Below, in pieces: positions 57,786 through 64,000 of a DNA stretch of 64,000 bases. The notes beneath the pieces are model-generated. The model was not told where the DNA came from, ran no database searches, and saw only the letters and a program-made list of their open reading frames with translations. This stretch comes from a virus. The number at the start of each line of letters is the position of its first letter. Positions within the stretch are counted from its first letter, which is position 1. The position numbers and the translations under genes are program-made. The DNA lies in the IMG/VR virus record IMGVR_UViG_3300025137_000014, positions 123,123 through 187,122 of that record; one strand, written 5' to 3'.

Positions 57786-59228
57786 ATGGACAGTAAAACT
57801 TTCTGCATTGCACCATGGCACGATGTTCATATTATAACAGACGGGACATTTAAAGGATGTTGCGTTATGAACCATGGCGAAGTGGGAGGTAGACTACTGA
57901 CTAACGGTGTTGTTCATACAGTATCAGACAGCGGTGTTAACGGTGCTATGAATTCTGATACAAGTAAAGAACTAAGATTAGATATGCTACAAGGCAAATG
58001 GCATACTAATTGTACAAGATGCAAAAATGAAGAATCATCTGGCATGCGTAGTATGAGACAATTATACGGCGACAGATGGCAAGACTTCACACAAGTTGAA
58101 GCAGAGAAAATTACTAATAAAGAAACTGGTGAAATACCAGCAGACCATAAACCTTTCTATTATGACATTCAGTTAGGTAATCTATGTAATCTTAAATGTA
58201 GAATATGTAATCCATTAGTTAGTTCAGCTTGGATACCTGATTATATGAAAATGATGAGATTAGGTAATAAAGCAAAGATTAAAGTAAGAGGTGGTAAAAA
58301 ACCATTCTCTATTGATATTGAACATATCAAAGGTAAAAAGTATGATATCTCACCTAACCCATTTGCATGGGCAGAATCAGATGAGTTTTGGGAACAAATG
58401 TCTTCTATCAAAGGAGAAATTGACCATCTATATTTGATTGGTGGTGAACCAATGATGATACATCGGCACTTTAAGTTTTTGGAAGAATGTGTTGAGAGTG
58501 GTGATGCAAGTCATATTACATTACAGTATGATACTAACTTAACAAATATCCCTGAAAAAGTTATGGGATATTGGTCTCATTTCAAATCTTTAATGATTGG
58601 TTTTAGTATTGACGGTATGGGCCCAGAGTTAGAATATATGAGACACCCTGTGAAGTGGCCACATATTCTTAAGAATATAAACAGAGTAGAAGAATTTGCA
58701 AAGAACAATGATAATGTCAAGCTAAATGATTCTATTACAATTAGTACATATAATGTACTGCATATACTTGACTTCATTGAATGGAAAGTAAAAGCAGGAA
58801 AAAACGATTATAATTATCTATGGCAATGGCATGATGAGAACTTTTGTGCCCATCCATTACATGGTCCTGATTTTCTATGTGTTAAAACAATGCCTCTAAG
58901 TGCTAAGAAGTATGTAACGCAGAGATATTATGAATGGCGTGATAAGATGATAGAATGGTGTGACAGTATTGACGAGTATTCAGGAAAACGTAAACCAGAA
59001 GATATCAAACAAGCTATAATCAAATTTGTTGATAGATGGGTAGAGTTCATCAATCAAGAAAATTGGTCACATAGAGTATGGAAATTTTGGGAATATACAA
59101 ACGATTTAGATACTGTTCGAGGTGAGAACTTCACAGAAATATTCCCTGAACTTGCTAAGATTATGAACGATTATCCAAAGAAACCTCATTGGTTTCATAT
59201 CCCTACAAATACATATAAAACAGAATAA
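57786..59228 (+). CDS. radical SAM protein with twitch domain
   Basis: 480 aa. Cys134, Cys138, Cys141 (CNLKCRIC) form the radical SAM cluster site; LYLIGGEPMM is the GGE motif. The N-terminal region has its own Cys set (C7, C25, C26, C76, C79), a twitch/SPASM-like arrangement placed ahead of the core, as I recall for a group found in marine T4-like phages. Substrate unknown; peptide or sugar modification is possible. One stop-base after the HIT gene, so co-translated. Confidence 0.85.
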   Translation: MDSKTFCIAPWHDVHIITDGTFKGCCVMNHGEVGGRLLTNGVVHTVSDSGVNGAMNSDTSKELRLDMLQGKWHTNCTRCKNEESSGMRSMRQLYGDRWQDFTQVEAEKITNKETGEIPADHKPFYYDIQLGNLCNLKCRICNPLVSSAWIPDYMKMMRLGNKAKIKVRGGKKPFSIDIEHIKGKKYDISPNPFAWAESDEFWEQMSSIKGEIDHLYLIGGEPMMIHRHFKFLEECVESGDASHITLQYDTNLTNIPEKVMGYWSHFKSLMIGFSIDGMGPELEYMRHPVKWPHILKNINRVEEFAKNNDNVKLNDSITISTYNVLHILDFIEWKVKAGKNDYNYLWQWHDENFCAHPLHGPDFLCVKTMPLSAKKYVTQRYYEWRDKMIEWCDSIDEYSGKRKPEDIKQAIIKFVDRWVEFINQENWSHRVWKFWEYTNDLDTVRGENFTEIFPELAKIMNDYPKKPHWFHIPTNTYKTE

Positions 59229-59238
59229 GAGAAATACT

Positions 59239-59246
59239 GATAAATA
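59239..59246 (+). promoter_or_regulatory. late-type promoter GATAAATA
   Basis: Octamer 31 nt before ATG 59278; AAGGAG in between. Starts the lysis-type cluster. Confidence 0.65.
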
Positions 59247-59277
59247 GTCGTAGTTATCTATTAAGGAGAAAACGACT

Positions 59278-60288
59278 ATGATGATTTTTTTAGTAAAATA
59301 TTTTATAAAATGGGTTATCCAAGGTTGGATCCTTGCCAGATTGGCAAAAAGAGTTAGAAAGTACCTTGTAAAAAAATACGATTTAGAAAGTAAATTCAAA
59401 GAAACTTGTGTAAACAAGAAAGAAATTGATTGGACTAAGATTAAATGGTACGCTGAACTAGCCGGTTATATTTACAAAGATAACGAAAGTATTCAGAAAA
59501 AGTACAAGAATCTCGACAAGAAAATCTACATAAACGAGATTAACGAAATCAAGTACTGCATTATTAAAGACACTCATAGACAATCATATTACGTATCAAT
59601 AAGAGGTACAAAGAATTCACATAATGCAATGCAAGATATTAACTTTTTCAAAGATAAAAGTTTTAGATTAGGTATAGATTTACATACAGGGTTTCATAGA
59701 ACTGCCGAAATGATAGCAGATGATATTATGGGTAGATTAGATAAAACTTGGGATGTAACTGTAACTGGTCACAGTTTAGGTGGTGCAGAAGCAGTAATCG
59801 TAAGTTGGTACTTAGATTATGCAGGGTTTAAAGTTTCTGAATGTATTACATACGGACAACCTAAAGTAACAGATTCACATGGGACAAGAGCAATGAGAGG
59901 TAAGATTAAACTTACCCGTGTTGTAAATGAAACTGATATAGTATCATTAGTCCCACCAACAGGTACACACAGACATAGATATGCTCATAGTGGTACCTTA
60001 ATTAAATTGCTAGACAATGGCAAGTATTGTCATTTAGAAGAACCAGATAGTTTAAACTTTGGGGTAAATAGTTTCTGGTTATTTGCGGCAAGAGAAGATT
60101 TCTCATTTTGGGAAGTAGGCAAAGAACTGCCTGACCATTACATGACAAGCTACATTGACAACATTACTAAGATAGTCAACAATGGCGAAGAGGTCCTATG
60201 GAATAAAAGATTGGATTACATTGAAGATAGTGGCATGTTAGGTGAATGGGTAAAAAGCGATAAGAAGAAAGGTAAGGGTAAAAAATAG
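59278..60288 (+). CDS. class 3 lipase
   Basis: 336 aa. VTVTGHSLGGAEAVIVSWYL has the nucleophile Ser166 in GHSLGG; NETDIVSLVPP the Asp and the following RHRYAHSG or CHLEEP the His. The first ~25 residues form a membrane anchor. It would cut membrane lipids from the inside, aiding lysis or lipid recycling. It lies three genes before the endolysin and shares the late promoter. Confidence 0.88.
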   Translation: MMIFLVKYFIKWVIQGWILARLAKRVRKYLVKKYDLESKFKETCVNKKEIDWTKIKWYAELAGYIYKDNESIQKKYKNLDKKIYINEINEIKYCIIKDTHRQSYYVSIRGTKNSHNAMQDINFFKDKSFRLGIDLHTGFHRTAEMIADDIMGRLDKTWDVTVTGHSLGGAEAVIVSWYLDYAGFKVSECITYGQPKVTDSHGTRAMRGKIKLTRVVNETDIVSLVPPTGTHRHRYAHSGTLIKLLDNGKYCHLEEPDSLNFGVNSFWLFAAREDFSFWEVGKELPDHYMTSYIDNITKIVNNGEEVLWNKRLDYIEDSGMLGEWVKSDKKKGKGKK

Positions 60289-60525
60289 ATGGAAGATAAA
60301 TTAATCGACATTGACCATTTAGACAAAGCAGAAGCAAACTGGTTCACACATTTTTATAAGGCGATGTATTTTAATGGTGTTGGTTTGTTAATGGTAATAA
60401 CAGGTATCATTCATGCTTTCTTCCCACAGTTTTTTGGATTTCTTCCATATAAATTGGCGAAGAAAATAACAGATGGGACTGAAAAAGCATTTCCCGGCTG
60501 TTTAAAAGATACCAATAAAAAGTAA
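60289..60525 (+). CDS. DUF6356-like small membrane protein
   Basis: 78 aa, starting right after the lipase stop. ANWFTHFYKAMYFNGVGLLM, then HAFFPQFFGFLPYKLAKKI, shares the pattern of the 65-aa protein at 13466: His helix, hydrophobic helix, HA-x-x-P. One membrane helix. Might be a lysis accessory given its neighbours. Confidence 0.55.
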   Translation: MEDKLIDIDHLDKAEANWFTHFYKAMYFNGVGLLMVITGIIHAFFPQFFGFLPYKLAKKITDGTEKAFPGCLKDTNKK

Positions 60526-60537
60526 TAGGAGAGGACT

Positions 60538-60978
60538 ATGTACGAATACCGATGTAAAGTACTAAGAATAGTAGACGGAGACACAGTAGACGTTGATATT
60601 GACTTAGGATTTGGTGTATGGATGCACCGAGAAAGAGTAAGGATCATGGGTATTGATACTCCTGAATCCAGAACAAGAGATTTAACTGAAAAGAAATTTG
60701 GACTTGCGGCGAAAGAGTTTGTAAGATTTCTAATGCCAGTTGGATCTAGTCAAATCATTATAACACAAAAAGACAAGACAGGTAAATTTGGTAGAATTTT
60801 AGGAGACTTTAAAATCTGGGATAAAGATAAAGATGACTACGTAACATTTACTACGGTTATGTTAGATAATCATCATGCAGTCCCATATGAAGGTCAATCA
60901 AAAGATGCCATACAAGAAGCACACTTGAAAAATAGAGAATGGCTAATAGAAGCAGGCCAAGTAAAGTTGGAGGACTAG
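60538..60978 (+). CDS. thermonuclease-like (SNase) nuclease
   Basis: 146 aa. VDGDTVDVDIDLGFGVWMHR, RVRIMGIDTPESRTRD and GKFGRILGDF contain the SNase calcium-binding Asp residues, catalytic Glu and two Arg. No signal peptide, so it works in the cytoplasm. It may degrade host nucleic acid. AGGAG precedes ATG. Confidence 0.9.
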   Translation: MYEYRCKVLRIVDGDTVDVDIDLGFGVWMHRERVRIMGIDTPESRTRDLTEKKFGLAAKEFVRFLMPVGSSQIIITQKDKTGKFGRILGDFKIWDKDKDDYVTFTTVMLDNHHAVPYEGQSKDAIQEAHLKNREWLIEAGQVKLED

Positions 60979-60983
60979 TAAAA

Positions 60984-61814
60984 ATGGCTTTTAAGTTTAA
61001 TTTCACTGTAGAACATGTAGCAGAGTTGCTACCACGTATAGATGCTAATGAATGGCATGATGCAATGACTAGGGTTTTACCTAGATGGGATATTGATACC
61101 GTTGATAGAGTAGCAGGTTTTATTGCTCAAACGGCTCATGAGTCCGCAGGTTATACTGTTCTATCTGAAAATCTAAATTATAGTGCAGACGCACTAGATA
61201 AGATTTTTCCGAAATACTTTAAACGTGCAGGAAGAAATGCACAAGAATATCATAGACAACCAGAAAAGATTGCTAACGTAATCTATGCAAGTCGTATGGA
61301 TAACGGCAACACTTCTAGTGGTGACGGTTGGAGATTTAGAGGTGGAGGTATTCTACAACTAACAGGTCGTCACAATTATACAAAGTTTGGTGAGTCAGAA
61401 AGAAGAACTGCCGAAGATTGTACAGATTTTGTTCGTACACCTATTGGTGCATTAGCAAGTGCATGTTGGTTCTGGGATACTAATAAGATTAATCGTTATT
61501 GCGATAATCAAGATATCGTTGGAATGACGAAACGTATCAATGGTGGAACTATAGGACTAGAAGACCGTAAGAAACATTATACACATGCAATAGAAGTTTT
61601 AGGTGGACACTATAATCCAAAAGAGATACTTGAAACTGTGCGTAAAGGTAGTAAAGGAAGTACTGTTGCAAAAATGCAAAAAGCCCTTGGTATCAGTGCA
61701 GATGGAGATTTCGGTCCCGGAACAGAAGCTAAACTGCAAGAATGGCAAAGAGCAAATGGCTTAGTAGCTGATGGCATTGCAGGCCCAAATACTTTAGCTA
61801 AACTGTTAGGTTAG
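60984..61814 (+). CDS. endolysin: GH19 glycosidase + peptidoglycan-binding domain
   Basis: 276 aa from ATG 60984 (TTGGAGGAC before it). GH19 domain to about 205: QTAHESAGYTVLSENLNYSA with catalytic Glu53, WRFRGGGILQLTGRHNYTKF and WFWDTNKINRYC. C-terminal PG_binding_1 domain from about 215 (GSKGSTVAKMQKALGISADG, DFGPGTEAKLQEWQ). No signal peptide, so a holin is needed. It cuts peptidoglycan glycan strands at lysis. Confidence 0.92.
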   Translation: MAFKFNFTVEHVAELLPRIDANEWHDAMTRVLPRWDIDTVDRVAGFIAQTAHESAGYTVLSENLNYSADALDKIFPKYFKRAGRNAQEYHRQPEKIANVIYASRMDNGNTSSGDGWRFRGGGILQLTGRHNYTKFGESERRTAEDCTDFVRTPIGALASACWFWDTNKINRYCDNQDIVGMTKRINGGTIGLEDRKKHYTHAIEVLGGHYNPKEILETVRKGSKGSTVAKMQKALGISADGDFGPGTEAKLQEWQRANGLVADGIAGPNTLAKLLG

Positions 61815-61912
61815 TGAACCCACAACTTATTACAGTTTACCTCATGATAGGTATTTGTATATTATTACACTTTGTTGTGATACCAATATGGATGTGGAAT
61901 TTAGGATTATAA
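61814..61912 (+). CDS. 32-aa membrane peptide after the endolysin
   Basis: GTG at 61814 overlaps the endolysin TAG; the peptide (NPQLITVYLMIGICILLHFV, then VIPIWMWNLGL) is one hydrophobic helix with Trp at the end. A terminator follows 6 nt later, so it is the last gene of the lysis cluster. Could be a pinholin-like or lysis regulator; only position and hydrophobicity support this. Confidence 0.5.
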   Translation: MNPQLITVYLMIGICILLHFVVIPIWMWNLGL

Positions 61913-61918
61913 AAGAAT

Positions 61919-61942
61919 AAAGGGAGCGTTGCTCCCTTTTTT
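61919..61942. terminator. terminator after the lysis cluster
   Basis: Stem GGGAGC/GCTCCC with loop GTT, A run before and T run after; it also works for the convergent minus genes. Confidence 0.88.
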
Positions 61943-62078
61943 ACTTACCCTGTCCTCTATATTTCTTAAAGGATCTTTTCTTGTGTTTGTTATTAGGTCG
62001 AGACCTAGTAGAATTACCTATAGATGTTCTTTTCTTAGGTCCTCTTTCATGTGCAGTAGCACTAGCATTATATCTCAT
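61941..62078 (-). CDS. 45-aa highly basic protein
   Basis: ATG 62078 behind AAAGGAACT. About half Lys/Arg/Ser/Asn: KKRTSIGNSTRSRPNNKHKK, then SFKKYRGQGK at the end, a tail pattern I associate with small conserved marine phage proteins. Probably binds nucleic acid; may be a head protein. Confidence 0.6.
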   Translation of the reverse strand: MRYNASATAHERGPKKRTSIGNSTRSRPNNKHKKRSFKKYRGQGK

Positions 62079-62100
62079 AGTTCCTTTTAGTTAAGTATGA

Positions 62101-62517
62101 TTACCACTTTCTACATGACCAATATCTTGCTTTTGTTTTTGGTCCTGGGTTATCACAATTATGTCTTGCCCTAAAAGATTTTCTTCTAGCAGGATTAGAC
62201 TTTTTAATACGCATGTTAGGATCGCCAAAGTTTACTTTAACTACGTTACCTTTATCATTCTTAACGTACACTTTAAACTTTTTAACATCACCTTGCATTG
62301 GTTTATTTAATTTTACGGTTCTTCCTTGATACTCAGCTTCAAACATATCTGTCTCATCTTCTGAGAACCCAAGATAGCCATATTCTTCATGAAAGTCTTG
62401 TTCATCTTCTAGTACAACTTCATTCGTAACAGTTTCACTATTAATAGTTTCTTCATCACGAATTGCATCAACTATAGAATCACGCAATCTTTTCATTTCA
62501 TTAGATAATTGACTCAT
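62101..62517 (-). CDS. phage protein with acidic N-terminus and basic Cys module
   Basis: 138 aa. Acidic first half (EDEQDFHEEYGYLGFSEDE), a small beta segment, then a basic end VNFGDPNMRIKKSNPARRKS and ARHNCDNPGPKTKARYWSC. The C-terminal module appears on many marine phage proteins as I recall it. The 3' neighbour overlaps by 4 nt. Possibly structural or internal head protein. Confidence 0.6.
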   Translation of the reverse strand: MSQLSNEMKRLRDSIVDAIRDEETINSETVTNEVVLEDEQDFHEEYGYLGFSEDETDMFEAEYQGRTVKLNKPMQGDVKKFKVYVKNDKGNVVKVNFGDPNMRIKKSNPARRKSFRARHNCDNPGPKTKARYWSCRKW

Positions 62518-62714
62518 TTCTTTTTTCCTTTGTTAGTGCATTCTGAACATCTACAGTGTTCGCATATTTTTACTTCTCTGTATTCACCACCGTCACACGC
62601 ATAGTCTTTAAATGTTGCGTACTTGCCTGTACCACAATGTGATGAATGTCCACAATTTTGACAATGAACTTGCGAAGTCTTTGTTGACATCGGTTCTATC
62701 ATCATTTCTGGCAT
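62514..62714 (-). CDS. zinc-ribbon-like cysteine-rich protein
   Basis: 66 aa. HCQNCGHSSHCG, a central Cys, and KICEHCRCSEC give about nine Cys and several His, enough for two zinc sites. Might bind nucleic acid or a partner. Overlaps both neighbours by 1-4 nt. Confidence 0.6.
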   Translation of the reverse strand: MPEMMIEPMSTKTSQVHCQNCGHSSHCGTGKYATFKDYACDGGEYREVKICEHCRCSECTNKGKKK

Positions 62715-62911
62715 TATTTACTTCCTATATATCCTGCTATGATACCGATTAGTCCGGTAAGTGCCATCTTCATAAGAGTGATTACACTTTCATCTACAGG
62801 TCTATTTTCTTGTAGTGCTACATAATAGTCACCAATTATTATAACTCCTAGTAATGATAATACTCCTACTACTAGCATCATAATAATTAAATCTTTTAAA
62901 TTTTTAATCAT
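62714..62911 (-). CDS. two-helix membrane protein, holin candidate
   Basis: 65 aa. Helices LIIMMLVVGVLSLLGVIIIG and MKMALTGLIGIIAGYIGSK joined by a polar loop with Asn, Glu and Asp. Size and topology suit a small holin, though it lies on the opposite strand from the endolysin. Confidence 0.5.
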   Translation of the reverse strand: MIKNLKDLIIMMLVVGVLSLLGVIIIGDYYVALQENRPVDESVITLMKMALTGLIGIIAGYIGSK

Positions 62912-63044
62912 TTGCTTTTAATCCTCTTAGATATTTGTACTCATATCTAGTATCACCTTGCATGTATCTTTGCCATGCTGGAGTGTTTAATCTTTTGTCT
63001 GCTTCTGTAACTTGCATTTTAGTAATTTTTTTATTCTTATTCAT
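62904..63044 (-). CDS. 46-aa small basic protein
   Basis: ATG 63044 to TAA 62904, overlapping the next gene by 8 nt. ITKMQVTEADKRLNTPAWQR, then YLRGLKAND. Polar, helical. It closes a gap in the minus operon; start context AAAGAAATA is weak. Confidence 0.5.
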   Translation of the reverse strand: MNKNKKITKMQVTEADKRLNTPAWQRYMQGDTRYEYKYLRGLKAND

Positions 63045-63045
63045 A

Positions 63046-63450
63046 TTATTTCTTTGGACGATTGCTTACGTTTTTTGCTTTACCCTTACGGTTTGCATTT
63101 GGATCATTTGCTTTTTTACGTTTAACTGCATTGGCTACTGCTTTCTTGCCACCACTACTTCTTAGACTTGCGGCTTTTGATTTAGATAGACATTTAGGTT
63201 TACCTTCACCTTTATCACTATCACCACATTTGCCTACACGTTCGCCTTTAGTATTGTAACGGTCCCAACCGCCACCACCTGCGCCACCTTTTTTGCCTTT
63301 ACCAAACCAAGCACGTAAATCTTCATCTAACACTGATTCAACTTTACGACAGTCCGGAACTGTTTTACCAAACATTTTCTTTGTGCCGTGCTTCTTATAG
63401 CCTTTCCAACACTTCTCAAAAAGTTTACTATCTATTTCTGCGATTTTCAT
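63046..63450 (-). CDS. DUF5872-type phage protein
   Basis: 134 aa. N-terminal KLFEKCWKGYKKHGTKKMFG then KTVPDCRK, a small module widespread in marine T4-like phages, followed by LRAWFGKGKKGGAGGGGWDR and GKPKCLSKSKAASLRSSGGK, the DUF5872 block, and a basic tail. MKIAEIDSKL may be a head-targeting tag. Probably a nucleic-acid-binding internal protein. Confidence 0.7.
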   Translation of the reverse strand: MKIAEIDSKLFEKCWKGYKKHGTKKMFGKTVPDCRKVESVLDEDLRAWFGKGKKGGAGGGGWDRYNTKGERVGKCGDSDKGEGKPKCLSKSKAASLRSSGGKKAVANAVKRKKANDPNANRKGKAKNVSNRPKK

Positions 63451-63983
63451 TTATCTGAATTGCCCCAATTTTTAGCACCGACTTTACGACACTTTACTAA
63501 GGCACCTGATGCATAAGCACTAGGCCAAACTTTATATCTGCTTTTGACTTTATGATAACAAGCATCTTTTTCACCAGCGGCTTCATCGAATTGTTGTTCG
63601 GTTAATGCTTCTAATCCTTCATTTACCTTACCAGTGTCATCGCCTACTTTTTTGCTTGGAGAATTCATTAGTTGTCCGCCTTTTTCTTTAGCAAGTCTAC
63701 GCATATTTTTCTTATTACCTTTAGCAATATACTTACCATCTACAACAACACCGTATGTTGTGTCTTTGGGAATAACTTCATCAATTTTGCCTTCGTCCAT
63801 ACTATACTGTGAGAACATTGCAAGTATATCATCTTCGTTTGCTCTTAACCATTTTCCGTGGTCATCACCATGCATACTATACAAGTGACTAAATGCATCA
63901 TTTTTAGTGTAGTCATGTCTAATAGCATCGGTGGCAGTTTGTAGCATGTTTGAATCTGGCCAATCAATACTATCAAGTGGCAT
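63447..63983 (-). CDS. phage protein with basic Cys C-terminal module (may extend past the window)
   Basis: 178 aa from ATG 63983, but the frame is open to the right edge (NEVRT precedes the Met), so the true start may lie outside. C-terminal DACYHKVKSRYKVWPSAYAS then GALVKCRKVGAKNWGNS is another short Cys/Lys/Arg module recurrent in marine phages. Overlaps the DUF5872 gene (ATGA). Confidence 0.6.
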   Translation of the reverse strand: MPLDSIDWPDSNMLQTATDAIRHDYTKNDAFSHLYSMHGDDHGKWLRANEDDILAMFSQYSMDEGKIDEVIPKDTTYGVVVDGKYIAKGNKKNMRRLAKEKGGQLMNSPSKKVGDDTGKVNEGLEALTEQQFDEAAGEKDACYHKVKSRYKVWPSAYASGALVKCRKVGAKNWGNSDK

Positions 63984-64000
63984 TGTTCTTACTTCATTTA

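Noticed and set aside
1-64000. CRISPR arrays, insertion sequences, integrases and tRNA genes
   Set aside because: I saw no regular spaced repeats, no transposase or integrase motifs, and no complete cloverleaf besides the tmRNA acceptor.

Overview
The window looks like 64 kb of a T4-like (myovirus-type) phage of a marine alphaproteobacterium. Reasons: very AT-rich sequence; dense, overlapping genes in long same-strand runs; T4-type replication proteins (gp61-like primase, gp41/DnaB-like helicase); a PAAR spike and other virion proteins; many small phage-only proteins; and a repeated T4-late-promoter-like octamer GATAAATA/TATAAATA before many structural genes. The host is inferred from a permuted, two-piece alphaproteobacterial-type tmRNA and a 7Fe ferredoxin close in motif to alphaproteobacterial FdxA. 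Major capsid, terminase, DNA polymerase gp43 and tRNA genes were not seen.

Layout. 0-4.3 kb: a lipid- or peptide-modification-like set (radical SAM, acyl carrier protein and hydrolase-like on minus; two 2OG-Fe(II) oxygenase-like proteins and a desaturase on plus). 4.3-11.6 kb: replication and nucleotide genes (DnaE-like fragment, primase, ClpP, PRPP synthetase, PsiE, helicase). 11.6-26.3 kb: mostly late virion or internal proteins (ligase-like, scaffold-like, nitroreductase-like, PAAR, baseplate-like) plus a PD-(D/E)XK nuclease. 26.3-35 kb: kinase, glycosyltransferase, a minus-strand microprotein island, YggX, thioesterase, epimerase, deformylase, SGNH hydrolase. 36-42 kb: tmRNA, ferredoxin, 2OG oxygenase, FkbM methyltransferase, a ~310-nt structured RNA, a class II synthetase-like gene and a PiT-like phosphate permease. 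43.5-51 kb: coiled-coil membrane protein, ClpX-IF3-bS21 operon, Hsp20, sulfotransferase-like, ClpS, EEP nuclease-like. 51-57 kb: TctC/TctA transporter pair, APS kinase and a nucleotidyltransferase, MTA/SAH nucleosidase, HIT. 57.8-62 kb: twitch radical SAM, lipase, thermonuclease, GH19 endolysin. 62-64 kb: minus-strand small basic proteins.

The most notable content is a viral translation/proteolysis kit: permuted tmRNA, ClpX, ClpP, ClpS, peptide deformylase, IF-3 and bS21. Four replication-type genes sit exactly 6 nt behind a -10 box, so their mRNAs should be leaderless; IF-3 and bS21 are known to affect leaderless translation, so the kit could also drive an early-to-late translational switch. 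Host-metabolism genes (phosphate and carboxylate uptake, sulfate activation, ferredoxin, PRPP synthetase) fit a phage of nutrient-poor seawater. All calls come from reading the sequence; no database search was run.
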